Shown one piece after another: positions 33,618 through 42,495 of a DNA stretch of 64,000 nt. Source of the stretch: Bacteroidales bacterium UBA3808 (lineage in GTDB: Bacteria; Bacteroidota; Bacteroidia; Bacteroidales; Paludibacteraceae); the NCBI GenBank assembly GCA_002369075.1, contig DFEG01000040.1, forward strand, positions 4,166 to 68,165. The letters are read 5' to 3'. Within the stretch, counting starts at the first letter, position 1. Each line of letters opens with the position of its first letter. The translations under genes were made by a program, and so were the position numbers. The notes beneath the pieces were generated by a model, which was given only the letters and a program-made list of their open reading frames with translations, did no database searches and was not told the DNA's origin.

Positions 33618-34925
33618 ATGATATCACCCTTTACACTTCCTCCGCATCCCTTGGCACAAGAGGCGGCAACCGCAGTTGTCAAGCGCGTCCATGCCTATAT
33701 GCAAGCGCACCCGGAAAGCGAGTTGCACAGACAGGGAAAGATGTTTGGAGTATTAGTGTATGAAGGTGGTTGTCTCGCAGCCTTCTCTGCCAAATTAGAC
33801 GGTTCATATCACCATGAAGGTTTTGTGCCGCCGGTATATGAGACGGATACTCCTCCTGTAGGTACTTCGCGCGAAGAGTCCCGACGGTTACAGCAACTGC
33901 TTTTTGCCAACTACCGGTTTCTCAACCGCTCGGGCGAGAGCAAGAACCTGTTAGACCTCTTTGCCGATGTCCCGCCTATCCTGTCCCCCGAGGAGTATTT
34001 TTCAAATCAAAAATCTCAAATCTCAAATTTCAAATCTCCAGTCCCTATCCCTTCATCAGGCGCCGGAGAATGTTGTGCGCCGAAACTGCTGCAGTATGCT
34101 TTTGCGCATGGTTTGGAGCCGGTGGCGATGGCAGAGTTCTGGGTGGGTGCTCCGTCGCATACGGAGATCAGGCAAGAGGGTGTTTTCTATGCCCCATGTT
34201 CCGGCAAATGCGTACCTATCCTGAGACACATGCTCGCAGGCATGGAGATGGAACCGGCGCCGGAAACCAAGCGGGCGCAAGAGCTCTGCCGGCAAATCGA
34301 GGTACTCTATGAGGACGACTATCTGATGGTGGTGAATAAACCTGCCGGTTTGCTCTCGGTGCCCGGCAAGGGCGATGAACCGTCGCTGACTGTGTATCTG
34401 GCAGCAGAGCATCATCCGGGGTATCTGCAACCAGCGCATCGGTTAGACCAGGACACCTCGGGTCTGTTGGTGCTTGCCAAAGATCCCGAGAGTTATAAGA
34501 CCTTGCAGTCGTACTTCCAGCGCCGCGATATCCTCAAACGCTACGAAGCCCTCATCCGCCCGAATAACCTTTCAACTTTCAACTCTCAACTCTCATCTTT
34601 AATCTCCCTTCCCCTCCTGCCGAACCCCTACGACCGGCCTCGTCAGATGGTGGATATGGAGCACGGCAAACCGGCTATCACGCGTTATGCCATCCGTGAG
34701 CAGCGGGAGGATGGTATCTTTCTGGTGGATTTCTACCCGCTCACCGGCCGTACGCACCAGCTCCGCGTGCATGCCGCGCATCCCGACGGACTCAATGCGC
34801 CTATCCTCGGTGACCGTCTATATGGCACTCCGGCAGAGCGGTTTTTCCTTCACGCTGCGGAGATCACCTTCCTTCATCCCATGACACACAAAGAGATGCA
34901 TTTCTGCATCCCTTCCGGTTTCTAA
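33618..34925 (+). CDS. RluA-family pseudouridine synthase
   Basis: 435 residues from ATG 33618 (MISPFTLPP); an upstream start at 33540 lies inside the promoter. An N-terminal domain specific to Bacteroidetes homologues (about 1-200, with SGAGECCAPKLLQYAF) precedes the catalytic domain: EDDYLMVVNKPAGLLSVPGKG, AHRLDQDTSGLLVLAKD (catalytic Asp), and TGRTHQLRVHAAHPDG. Modifies rRNA or tRNA. Two in-frame heptamer insertions: NQKSQISNFKSP near residue 130 and LSTFNSQLSSLIS near residue 320. Both fall between conserved blocks. Confidence 0.92.
   Translation: MISPFTLPPHPLAQEAATAVVKRVHAYMQAHPESELHRQGKMFGVLVYEGGCLAAFSAKLDGSYHHEGFVPPVYETDTPPVGTSREESRRLQQLLFANYRFLNRSGESKNLLDLFADVPPILSPEEYFSNQKSQISNFKSPVPIPSSGAGECCAPKLLQYAFAHGLEPVAMAEFWVGAPSHTEIRQEGVFYAPCSGKCVPILRHMLAGMEMEPAPETKRAQELCRQIEVLYEDDYLMVVNKPAGLLSVPGKGDEPSLTVYLAAEHHPGYLQPAHRLDQDTSGLLVLAKDPESYKTLQSYFQRRDILKRYEALIRPNNLSTFNSQLSSLISLPLLPNPYDRPRQMVDMEHGKPAITRYAIREQREDGIFLVDFYPLTGRTHQLRVHAAHPDGLNAPILGDRLYGTPAERFFLHAAEITFLHPMTHKEMHFCIPSGF
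34002..34036. repeat. In-gene heptamer array (TCAAATC)
   Basis: tcaaatc, aaaaatc, tcaaatc, tcaaatt, tcaaatc. Confidence 0.88.
34569..34603. repeat. In-gene heptamer array (CTTTCAA/CTCTCAA)
   Basis: ctttcaa, ctttcaa, ctctcaa, ctctcat, ctttaat. Complement of the TTGAAAG family at 4103. Confidence 0.88.
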
Positions 34926-34932
34926 AACCTGT

Positions 34933-34965
34933 CATTCTCGAGACCATTTCGCGACCATCCTGAAC
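34933..34965. repeat. Intergenic 11-mer array
   Basis: Three diverged 11-bp units (cattctcgaga, ccatttcgcga, ccatcctgaac) between convergent genes. Confidence 0.55.
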
Positions 34966-34977
34966 CGCACTGTACTA

Positions 34978-35457
34978 TTACCATACAGCCTGTATCAGCG
35001 CAACGGTCATCAGTCCGCAGCAGATTAGCTTGAGGATCGTGCCGAAGAGCAGACCAATGAAACTGCCCCACCCTGCGCGGATAGCCTCAGCCGCCGCTTT
35101 GCCGCCTAATAACTCACCGATCACAGCGCCAACCAACGGACCTAAAATCACACCCCAAGGACCGGCAAAAAGTCCGGCGAACACACCTATTGTACTGCCC
35201 CATACACCGTATTTGGTACCGCCAAACTGCTTCGTACCCCATGCCGGCACCACGTAATCCAATACCGACACCACAACCGTCACGATACCCCATACCAGCA
35301 ACATCTGCCAGCTGAAATCCACCCGCTCCGTAGTTTGCGCGATCCATAATCCCGCGTACGCAACCGGTGTGCCCGGCAGCCCTGGTACAATGCACCCGAT
35401 GATTCCCACCACCAGGCATATGAACGCCAAAATAAGTAATACAACTTCCATACTCAC
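34978..35457 (-). CDS. DUF456 membrane protein
   Basis: 159 residues with four or five hydrophobic segments. DUF456 features: VVGIIGCIVPGLPGTPVAYAGL, WGTKQFGGTKYGVWGSTIG and the Gly-rich GPWGVILGPLVGAVIGELLGG. Inner-membrane protein of unknown role. A second start two codons later is equally possible. It ends the long run starting at the RSH gene. Confidence 0.88.
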   Translation of the reverse strand: MSMEVVLLILAFICLVVGIIGCIVPGLPGTPVAYAGLWIAQTTERVDFSWQMLLVWGIVTVVVSVLDYVVPAWGTKQFGGTKYGVWGSTIGVFAGLFAGPWGVILGPLVGAVIGELLGGKAAAEAIRAGWGSFIGLLFGTILKLICCGLMTVALIQAVW

Positions 35458-35508
35458 TTACATTTTTCTTTTATACACTTGTTTTATAACTCTAATACTC
35501 TCCCTGCT

Positions 35509-36648
35509 CTACCTTAAATAATCAAGAATGGCTTGGAGTATTTTTTCGCCGGCATGAGCGTCGCCGAAGAGCGATGGGAAATGGACAGGTTTGTTGGCGA
35601 GATGCCCGTATGCTGCCAATATATGGTCGTAATCGGCATCGGCGATGATGCCTGCGCCGGCATCAACAATCTCCACCCACTCTGTCTCGGGGCGCAGAAT
35701 GACACATGGCGTAGAATAGAAGAACGCCTCTTTCTGCACTCCGCCGGAATCGGTCATTACTACCCGTGCATTCTTCTCCAAGCGGATAATCTCGAAGAAC
35801 GAAGCCGGTTCAATGATCTTTATGCGGTTCCCCAATTCATCCATATGCAGTCTAAATTCTGCCATCTTTTTCCTCGTGCGAGGATGGAGCGGCAGTATAA
35901 CATCTATTTGTTCTCTCTCCGCTATATCTGACAGGGCTCTGAAGATGGATTGCAGGTTAGCTGCATTATCGGTGTTTGCCGGACGATGGATGGTCGCTAA
36001 CACAAAGCCTCTTGGTTTTAATCCAAGTCGTTCAATAATATCACTCCGGTCATCTGCCATGGCAGAAAAATACATGGAATTATCGTACATCACATCTCCA
36101 GAAAGCACCACTTTCTGTCCTCGTCCGTCCGCGAAGTGTATGCGTGACTTGATACCATAAAATCCCTCCGCTTCGAGGTTACGCAATCCTGTCTCGGTTG
36201 GTGTAAATAATACAGAGGACAGTTGGTCGCAGACAATGCGGTTGATTTCCTCGGGCATGGACATGTTGAACGACCGTAAGCCTGCCTCTACATGGAACAC
36301 AGGTACATGGATTTTACTTGCAGCCACTGCGGCAGCTAATGTAGAGTTTGTGTCCCCATAGACAATCACGCCATCGTAGTGCCTCTCCAGGAGCACTTTC
36401 TCCACTCCTTCGATGATACGCGCAGTTTGCACGCCGTGAGAGCCACTGCCTACATGCAGGTTATAATCCGGAGAAGGGATACCCAGTTCGCGGAAGAAGA
36501 CCTCCGACATATTATCGTCATAATGCTGACCTGTATGCAGGATAAATTCCTCTACCTGCCCGCTAAAGCGGGTTTGTATGGCTCGTGAGATGGCTGCCGC
36601 TTTAATGATCTGCGGACGTGCACCAATAATGGTTAGTAAGCGTATCAT
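35509..36648 (-). CDS. wecB: UDP-N-acetylglucosamine 2-epimerase (non-hydrolysing)
   Basis: 379 residues; converts UDP-GlcNAc to UDP-ManNAc for surface-glycan synthesis. Motifs: GARPQIIKAAAISRAI, GQHYDDNMSEVFF, VYGDTNSTLAAAVAA, HVEAGLRSFNMSMPEEINR, TIHRPANTDN, PLHPRTRKK and TDSGGVQKEAFF, all as in WecB. First-position context: one of two genes of the glycan locus with clear nucleotide-sugar function. Two bases from the DUF354 gene. Confidence 0.93.
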   Translation of the reverse strand: MIRLLTIIGARPQIIKAAAISRAIQTRFSGQVEEFILHTGQHYDDNMSEVFFRELGIPSPDYNLHVGSGSHGVQTARIIEGVEKVLLERHYDGVIVYGDTNSTLAAAVAASKIHVPVFHVEAGLRSFNMSMPEEINRIVCDQLSSVLFTPTETGLRNLEAEGFYGIKSRIHFADGRGQKVVLSGDVMYDNSMYFSAMADDRSDIIERLGLKPRGFVLATIHRPANTDNAANLQSIFRALSDIAEREQIDVILPLHPRTRKKMAEFRLHMDELGNRIKIIEPASFFEIIRLEKNARVVMTDSGGVQKEAFFYSTPCVILRPETEWVEIVDAGAGIIADADYDHILAAYGHLANKPVHFPSLFGDAHAGEKILQAILDYLR

Positions 36649-36650
36649 TG

Positions 36651-37757
36651 TTATTTAAATTGTTTCCAAAACTCTTCATCTGCTTTCCGTGCATCCTCTG
36701 CAGAAGCTGGATAATTCTCAATAAACCAAGTCCAGAACGATGTAACATCGATCTTATCGGCTATCATTTTTTCTCGCCGCGCATGGTAGGTAGCTCGTGC
36801 GTCCGGCATAGTTAGGAGATCCTCTATATGGTGCATCAGTACTTGAGGCTCGGACGATGCTATTCCGTTGGTGAGATGATAGGTATGCTCCAATTCCTCC
36901 AACACGCTGATTTTCTTCTTTCCTACAAAGTCATTAAATCGCAGACATGGCGTTCCTAACATGCTGGCTTCTACTGCCATAGACTGGCTATCTCCTATAT
37001 AGAGTGACGCATAGGCCAGAACATGATGTATATCCAGCGGGTTAATACGTAGCCTATACTGCTCAAATTCCTCCGGCAGTTCTGCTTCTGACGTAATAAA
37101 AACGCGTCCATGCGGCTTCAGCATTCCAATTACTTTAGCCGCAATCTCTTTCGTAAATCCATGTACTCCAACATCATGATGCGCTGCTAATTTCGCGAAA
37201 CGAATGATATAGTATGGAGAGTCATCCACGGGAAAGTATTTTTCTACGACTTTTTTATCCGCTTGGAAATAACGCGGATGTAGATAGGTCAGTTTCTGGT
37301 ATCCGGGATATCCAATTTTCTTATAATCCCACTTACCCGCGTCACACACATATGGGCACACCACATTGTTGTAGAACGGGAAGAACATCTTAGCGTATAA
37401 CTTGATAATATTCCAGTCGTCCTCAAAGAACTCAAAAGCAGGTTTTCCACATAATGCTCCGACATACGCCACTACTCCATCCGAGCCGACCAACATATCC
37501 GGTTTTTCTCTTCTGGCAATGCGCAATACCTCATATATTTTCTCAATAAGAAATACTGCTAATCCGACCATTCCTCCTTTTCTAGGGCGGGGTTTAACTT
37601 TATAGAACCGTATTCCAGCATTGATGCACAGTTGCTCCAATACATCTTTAGGTCTAATTACGATGATGACCTCATGTCCGTTTCGCTTTAAATTATCAAT
37701 CGTGTACCTGAACATATGGAAATGCGCAGGATGACTAATCATGAATAATACTTTCAT
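36651..37757 (-). CDS. DUF354-family protein, glycosyltransferase-like fold
   Basis: 368 residues. N-terminal Rossmann part MKVLFMISHPAHFHMFRYTIDNLKRNGHEV and a C-terminal part with YIGDSQSMAVEASMLGTPCLRFNDF, the glycosyltransferase-B-like UDP-binding segment. DUF354 proteins occur beside wecB in archaeal and bacterial surface-glycan loci; their exact activity is not established. Overlaps the PSD-like gene by 4 bp. Confidence 0.8.
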   Translation of the reverse strand: MKVLFMISHPAHFHMFRYTIDNLKRNGHEVIIVIRPKDVLEQLCINAGIRFYKVKPRPRKGGMVGLAVFLIEKIYEVLRIARREKPDMLVGSDGVVAYVGALCGKPAFEFFEDDWNIIKLYAKMFFPFYNNVVCPYVCDAGKWDYKKIGYPGYQKLTYLHPRYFQADKKVVEKYFPVDDSPYYIIRFAKLAAHHDVGVHGFTKEIAAKVIGMLKPHGRVFITSEAELPEEFEQYRLRINPLDIHHVLAYASLYIGDSQSMAVEASMLGTPCLRFNDFVGKKKISVLEELEHTYHLTNGIASSEPQVLMHHIEDLLTMPDARATYHARREKMIADKIDVTSFWTWFIENYPASAEDARKADEEFWKQFK

Positions 37758-38575
37758 AACTCAGCAATTATTGTTTCATTAACATACACTTGATCCCCAA
37801 TCTTGACACATACTCGGCTATCAGCAGGGATAATCATATCAACTTGCGACCCAAATTTAATCATACCTATCCACTCTCCTTTTTGCACCCAATCGCCCTC
37901 CTTACGATAAGTAACTATACGACGAACAAGGCGCGATGCAGTTTGTACAATTCCTACGTTTGTCCCGTTTCTCATCTTGAATACCATCGTATTCCGTTCA
38001 TTATGAGCTAGTGCTTCTGGGTCTTTAAGAGATCTAAACCCTCCCAAGATATGCTTATTCAATACTATTTTCCCATCTATAGGAGCAGCATTGCGGTGCA
38101 CATCGAAAGGCGTCATCTCTATCCCGATTAGCCAACACGGATATACTATAATTTCTGTCTGCGCTATTTCAGTTAATGTCGCTTTCACGCCATTTTTCAC
38201 ACTAACTGGTATCTCTCCTGATTGAACCTGCTTTATATATATTACGCGTCCGTCAGCACTACTAATTATTTGATTTGGGAGAGTCTTTAAAACTCTTCTT
38301 CGCCAGAATGGTTTTCGGTAAAAGCGAATAACAAATAGTATTCCAGCGCTTGCTAATATAAAAATTGGTATGATAATCGCACATATTTCTATCGCTATAG
38401 ATCGCAAACAGAAATATGTCGCTATCGTGACAATAATTATATTCAGTAAATTATCCTTGTACATATAATTTAATGAAATATGGGTTTTACGATGCATGAA
38501 CATATACATCGTTGTACTTACAATTACTATCTCACCTAGCAACATGATATAACTCATCAAATGTTCCATTAGCAT
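37754..38575 (-). CDS. Phosphatidylserine decarboxylase-like proenzyme in a glycan locus
   Basis: 273 residues. Two or three N-terminal membrane helices, then a PSD-type domain: SSADGRVIYIKQ, EMTPFDVHRNAAPIDG (catalytic Asp/His region) and the self-cleavage Gly-Ser in IKFGSQVDMIIPAD (G242-S243), where the serine becomes the pyruvoyl group. Canonical bacterial PSDs have LGST at this site; here it is FGSQ. The gene sits among glycosyltransferases and acyltransferases, not beside a phosphatidylserine synthase. It may act on a serine-phosphate-decorated glycan or lipid carrier, or be a misplaced phospholipid gene. The N-terminal Met pair leaves the start uncertain by a few codons. Confidence 0.78.
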   Translation of the reverse strand: MLMEHLMSYIMLLGEIVIVSTTMYMFMHRKTHISLNYMYKDNLLNIIIVTIATYFCLRSIAIEICAIIIPIFILASAGILFVIRFYRKPFWRRRVLKTLPNQIISSADGRVIYIKQVQSGEIPVSVKNGVKATLTEIAQTEIIVYPCWLIGIEMTPFDVHRNAAPIDGKIVLNKHILGGFRSLKDPEALAHNERNTMVFKMRNGTNVGIVQTASRLVRRIVTYRKEGDWVQKGEWIGMIKFGSQVDMIIPADSRVCVKIGDQVYVNETIIAEL

Positions 38576-38581
38576 TGTTTT

Positions 38582-39745
38582 TTAATGTCTTTTAATATAC
38601 AATATCGGACTCATCAGTATATACATTATCCCCGGCAACGGATCTACCCAACTCCAAACAGCACTCTCGTGAGGAATTTTATAGCTTCGCACAACTTCTC
38701 CTAGTTGCATTCTTCCATGAATGATCTCCTTAATTATTACAGTCCAATCTGTCAGCCGTTCTACCCATGCTGCAGTCAAAGGATTCCTATTGGAAAGGTT
38801 ATTGATTGGCGATTCCTCATTGTAGTAATCAATCATTGCTCCTATAAACGAGAATCCAAGTTGATTACTCAGCGTATGCCATTTCCAGGCGCGCGTATTA
38901 ATTTCAAGGAATTTATATTCCCTGCTTTTCTCATCCTGCATCCATTCTATTTCACCTAATCCAAAATACTGGGTCTGCGCTAACAATTGCTTGCTTTGGT
39001 CCTCTATTTCCGGTATAGCGCATGTAATAGCAAAAGTTGTTGAGTTGCCAAAATCCATCGGGTTCTGCCGTATGCGATTGGCTTGAATTGATACTAACGG
39101 CTTTCCGTCTACGGCCATTACTCCGTAGGAGAATAGGTACTTTGGACCTCCTGAAAGAAACTCCTGAATCAATATCGACTCCAGCGGATAATCTGCATCC
39201 GCGATCCGCTTGTACACGTTTATCAACTCTTCTGCATTGTTACATCGAAACGCTTTCTTCCCGAAGGTGGCGTGAAAACTATACATTATAGCCGGCTTAA
39301 CTACTACCGGATATGGCAGCGAACAACTCAATTGTTTCACTTCAGCGAGCGTATCTGGATACCAACATTTCGGGCATGGTATCTTATGAGACTCAGCGTA
39401 CTGGTAGGCTGTCCGTTTGTTATTGAACAATGCTATAATTTCCGGATTAGGCACACCTAATGCAAATCGATTCTTGTAGTCATCATATTTTGCGCATAAC
39501 ATCTCTACCGCCTCATCATTTGTCGGAAATAGCAATGTGGCTTGATTGGGGAGTTCCAACTCATTCATTATTGATACCCAATTGCTCATAGGAGCCACTA
39601 TCGTCCTGTTTATAGAACGAGAGAATCGTGCTACACTCCAGCCGTCTTCAACCAGTAGCACCACCTCTCGTTTTAAAGCCGCCACTTGTCGTGCCAGCCC
39701 TAATGCTTGTATATGTCCGCCGAATATGACTACTCGTTGTATCAT
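38582..39745 (-). CDS. ATP-grasp ligase-like protein
   Basis: 387 residues, cytoplasmic. Pre-ATP-grasp domain RVVIFGGHIQALGLARQVAALKREV, ATP-grasp lysine in YPVVVKPAIMYSFH, acidic motif KFLEINTRAWKWH. The last part, ILMSPILYIKRH, is hydrophobic. Resembles carbamoyl-phosphate-synthase-like ATP-grasp proteins in polysaccharide loci. Probably couples an acid to an amine, for instance an amino acid to a sugar, but the substrate is unknown. Base composition here is clearly more AT-rich than in the flanking operons. Confidence 0.72.
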   Translation of the reverse strand: MIQRVVIFGGHIQALGLARQVAALKREVVLLVEDGWSVARFSRSINRTIVAPMSNWVSIMNELELPNQATLLFPTNDEAVEMLCAKYDDYKNRFALGVPNPEIIALFNNKRTAYQYAESHKIPCPKCWYPDTLAEVKQLSCSLPYPVVVKPAIMYSFHATFGKKAFRCNNAEELINVYKRIADADYPLESILIQEFLSGGPKYLFSYGVMAVDGKPLVSIQANRIRQNPMDFGNSTTFAITCAIPEIEDQSKQLLAQTQYFGLGEIEWMQDEKSREYKFLEINTRAWKWHTLSNQLGFSFIGAMIDYYNEESPINNLSNRNPLTAAWVERLTDWTVIIKEIIHGRMQLGEVVRSYKIPHESAVWSWVDPLPGIMYILMSPILYIKRH

Positions 39746-40762
39746 TTATAAAATTTTTAGCAATTTTACACCCGCTATTCCTATCTTGTAGAGGCATGGT
39801 TTTGCCACATATAGGAAGCGGCCGTGCTCTACCTTTTTCCCTCCGAACTCCGCTTTGAAATCTCTTACTCCGTACGGTACTCCCGGTTCTCCGGCACCCA
39901 TCATGTCGTATCTCGCAATTCCATTCTCCGCCGCATAACGCATACCTGCATACGTAGCACATACCGACGGATACTGATCCTTATATTGTGCATTCAATCC
40001 ACACTCAAACCATTCATATACGGCTTTTTCATCTGCCACCGTCATACTTCCACCAATGATCTTCCCCTCATGCCGTACCAACATATACCGCCCTACACCC
40101 TGCCGGTGTGCCTCAATAAAGAACTCCACCGGCCATAACGGCGTTTTCACTTTAGTCCGATACAGATGCTCAAGCACCTGGTACCACTCTCGCACATCCT
40201 GTTCACTCACTCCTTCATTCATTAACTCATTCACTCCTTCACTCATTGTATGGCGAACCTGCCTTTTCCTGTTATCACTCAGCCTCTCCCACATGGCTTC
40301 TTTGTCGGTGCAATCCACATGAAAATTCAGGTGTGGTTGGTATTCAAATCCCGCTTTTGCAAAGACTCCTTTCCAAGCGCTGTAATCGTTAAAATTGCGA
40401 GTCTCAATATAAATCGCTTGTGATTGCAAGTGATTTCTCACAGCACTCATTAGAGTTTCTACTTCCTCATCCGCTGCATCGTTAGCGAGAACAGGTCCGC
40501 CAATGATGATTGCACGACGTGTAAAGAATTGCTTAACCGGATTCTTCTCTACCGTAACATAGCCCGCGCAAATGGCACGTAAATGGGTTTGAGCCCCAGC
40601 AGGGTCATTTGCAATACCGATCACAAACGGCATAAATAGTTCAGGCATGGACGCAAAAAACTCATACGCCTCCGGCGTCTGAAACCACGTGCCTGTGGAA
40701 CTGTTTTGCACCAACCTGCTCCACTCGATTCTGTCTATGTTATTTCCCAACAATATCTGCAT
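39746..40762 (-). CDS. FemAB/GNAT-like acyltransferase (1)
   Basis: 338 residues. Tandem GNAT folds in the FemAB/BioF2-like style: GTWFQTPEAYEFFASMP, the long middle with LSDNRKRQVRHTM, and GRYMLVRHEGKIIGGSMTVADEKAVYEWFECGLN in the C-terminal acyl-CoA fold. May attach an amino acid from aminoacyl-tRNA, or another acyl group, to a glycan. An octamer array inserts a SEGVNELMNEGVSEQD segment after HTM. Overlaps the deacetylase gene by 23 bp. Confidence 0.78.
   Translation of the reverse strand: MQILLGNNIDRIEWSRLVQNSSTGTWFQTPEAYEFFASMPELFMPFVIGIANDPAGAQTHLRAICAGYVTVEKNPVKQFFTRRAIIIGGPVLANDAADEEVETLMSAVRNHLQSQAIYIETRNFNDYSAWKGVFAKAGFEYQPHLNFHVDCTDKEAMWERLSDNRKRQVRHTMSEGVNELMNEGVSEQDVREWYQVLEHLYRTKVKTPLWPVEFFIEAHRQGVGRYMLVRHEGKIIGGSMTVADEKAVYEWFECGLNAQYKDQYPSVCATYAGMRYAAENGIARYDMMGAGEPGVPYGVRDFKAEFGGKKVEHGRFLYVAKPCLYKIGIAGVKLLKIL
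40214..40245. repeat. In-gene octamer array (TTCACTCA)
   Basis: ttcattca, ttaactca, ttcactcc, ttcactca, in frame in the FemAB-like gene. Confidence 0.85.
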
Positions 40763-41582
40763 ACGTTTCCTGCATCGTCATGAATCTTGCGCCTTTTGTC
40801 TGTAAGGTTTCTATTAGACGGATATAATTCTTTTTGTATTCCGGGAACTCTACTTCATCGAAATTGTTGGTATGAAAATTGATTACCAACACAGCGTCCT
40901 GTCTGTCTATTTCCGCAATGATTTCCTCCAATCGTTCCCATCTATTCTCTGTATCCGCGAAACAACTATCCATAATGGTTAATGGTATCTCACGGAAATC
41001 GTTATTGCTAAATGGTTGGAATGGAATCACTTTCCCGTCCTTAAACCCTATATCGCGTGTATAACCCCATGTGGAATCATATTTAAACCCCGCCTCTTTC
41101 TGATATCTCCACGTGTTTTCATTCCAGTTAAGATAATGCTGCCTGACACCGATAATCTTATGTCCTAATACCTCTTCTATCGCTGTTTTCTCACGTTTAA
41201 GCAATTCGGGATTATCGTAAGAGTAGTAGGATCCATGCAATCCTATCTCCCACCCATGAGTATCCAAGTACTGCATCATCTTTGCTACTCTTGGTTCATT
41301 CACATGGTAGCGTCCCAAAGCAATCTTATAGGACTTTGGCGAAAGAGGTTGCACTTTTGCTGATTCTTCCAAGAAGAAGAACGTCGATTTCACGCCATAA
41401 TGATTTTCGATATCAATCACTATGTCAAATCCCCAATAAGGCGATGTTTCCCCGAAACCGCGGGTAACCATCTTCCACGCACGAGATAATCGTCCTTTGG
41501 CAATGGCTTTGGCAGTCTTGGTAAAATACTGATAGGTTTTCCGCACCCTATCTACATCATGTGTCAAACAAACACGGATCAT
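40740..41582 (-). CDS. Polysaccharide deacetylase family protein
   Basis: 280 residues. CE4-like but atypical: opens with the RVCLTHDVDRVRKT motif (HDVD), then IENHYGVKSTFFFLEES, GLHGSYYSYDNPELLKREK (HxxxH-like with HGS) and VLVINFHTNNFDEVEFPEYK. This subtype is the one seen in exopolysaccharide loci together with FemAB-like proteins. Likely removes N-acetyl groups from a glycan. No signal peptide. One base separates it from the next acyltransferase gene. Confidence 0.85.
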   Translation of the reverse strand: MIRVCLTHDVDRVRKTYQYFTKTAKAIAKGRLSRAWKMVTRGFGETSPYWGFDIVIDIENHYGVKSTFFFLEESAKVQPLSPKSYKIALGRYHVNEPRVAKMMQYLDTHGWEIGLHGSYYSYDNPELLKREKTAIEEVLGHKIIGVRQHYLNWNENTWRYQKEAGFKYDSTWGYTRDIGFKDGKVIPFQPFSNNDFREIPLTIMDSCFADTENRWERLEEIIAEIDRQDAVLVINFHTNNFDEVEFPEYKKNYIRLIETLQTKGARFMTMQETYADIVGK

Positions 41583-41583
41583 C

Positions 41584-42492
41584 TTATTTCTTATGACCTA
41601 ATAGATTCTTAATTCGCGGTTTCAGTACATGGAACAGATCTCCCCATAAATTATTTTTCGTTATTGTATAATGTGGTGCAAACTTTCCACCGAAACGACG
41701 AAAGAAAGTCCCTATTCCCTGAATAGTAGATCCTTCGAAATCAAACACTTTGGAATGCTGAGATGCCATCTTTATTCCTTCCCATAATACAAGTGTATGT
41801 GCTTTACTTTTGGAATTTAGTTCAGTATCACTGGCTCCTACCAAGTAATAACATTTATTCTCGTCATATACAAAAAGTGACATCGAATGCACATTTCCAT
41901 CAGCATCTTTTGCTGCCAAAAGAGAACAGGCATTATGTTCCTTCGCTGCCTTATACACTCGGCGCAGGATTTCTGGTTTCACGATATATGCACGTCCTTG
42001 ACGGCTATAGGTTGTTAGCGACATCTCTATCAACTTTTCAATATCACTCGATTCCTTTACTACGACCTTTTTCATCGCAGTCTTGATATTTCGACGTACC
42101 ATATCCGACATTTGCGATAAAGTAGCATCCATATCTGTTAAATCATCTATTACGTATGTCGCACCTACCGATATATTAAAGCCTTTCCAGACAAAAGGTA
42201 GGTAAAAATGATTCTCCGGGGCTAAGGACCATTCCGCTTTTACATTTTTGGGTAATTGCTCAATAAATTGCAAGTACACCTCTTCCTCGTCTGCTATCGT
42301 TTTCACGTACTCCGGATTCATCCATATACCTATTGTTTGGGTATACTTAGGTATCTTCATTTTTTTTCCGCTGATGACTATGGGCCATCGCGCAATGATA
42401 ACGCCGTCCCGCTCTATCTTCAGTTCTCGCCATTGCCCCGGTGCGACGGCATCAAGCCACCAGCCTTCTTCAAATATTGAATTTGTGTACAT
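41584..42492 (-). CDS. FemAB/GNAT-like acyltransferase (2)
   Basis: 302 residues, second such protein in the locus. Features: FEEGWWLDAVAPGQWRELKIERDG, ISGKKMKIPKYTQTIGIWM, VRRNIKTAMKK (RN-K basic motif of FemAB folds), the C-terminal VFDFEGSTIQGIGTFFRRFGGKF typical of the GNAT_acetyltransf_6 group. Acts presumably with the first copy on glycan substituents. No repeat insertion. Confidence 0.78.
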   Translation of the reverse strand: MYTNSIFEEGWWLDAVAPGQWRELKIERDGVIIARWPIVISGKKMKIPKYTQTIGIWMNPEYVKTIADEEEVYLQFIEQLPKNVKAEWSLAPENHFYLPFVWKGFNISVGATYVIDDLTDMDATLSQMSDMVRRNIKTAMKKVVVKESSDIEKLIEMSLTTYSRQGRAYIVKPEILRRVYKAAKEHNACSLLAAKDADGNVHSMSLFVYDENKCYYLVGASDTELNSKSKAHTLVLWEGIKMASQHSKVFDFEGSTIQGIGTFFRRFGGKFAPHYTITKNNLWGDLFHVLKPRIKNLLGHKK

Positions 42493-42495
42493 GGT

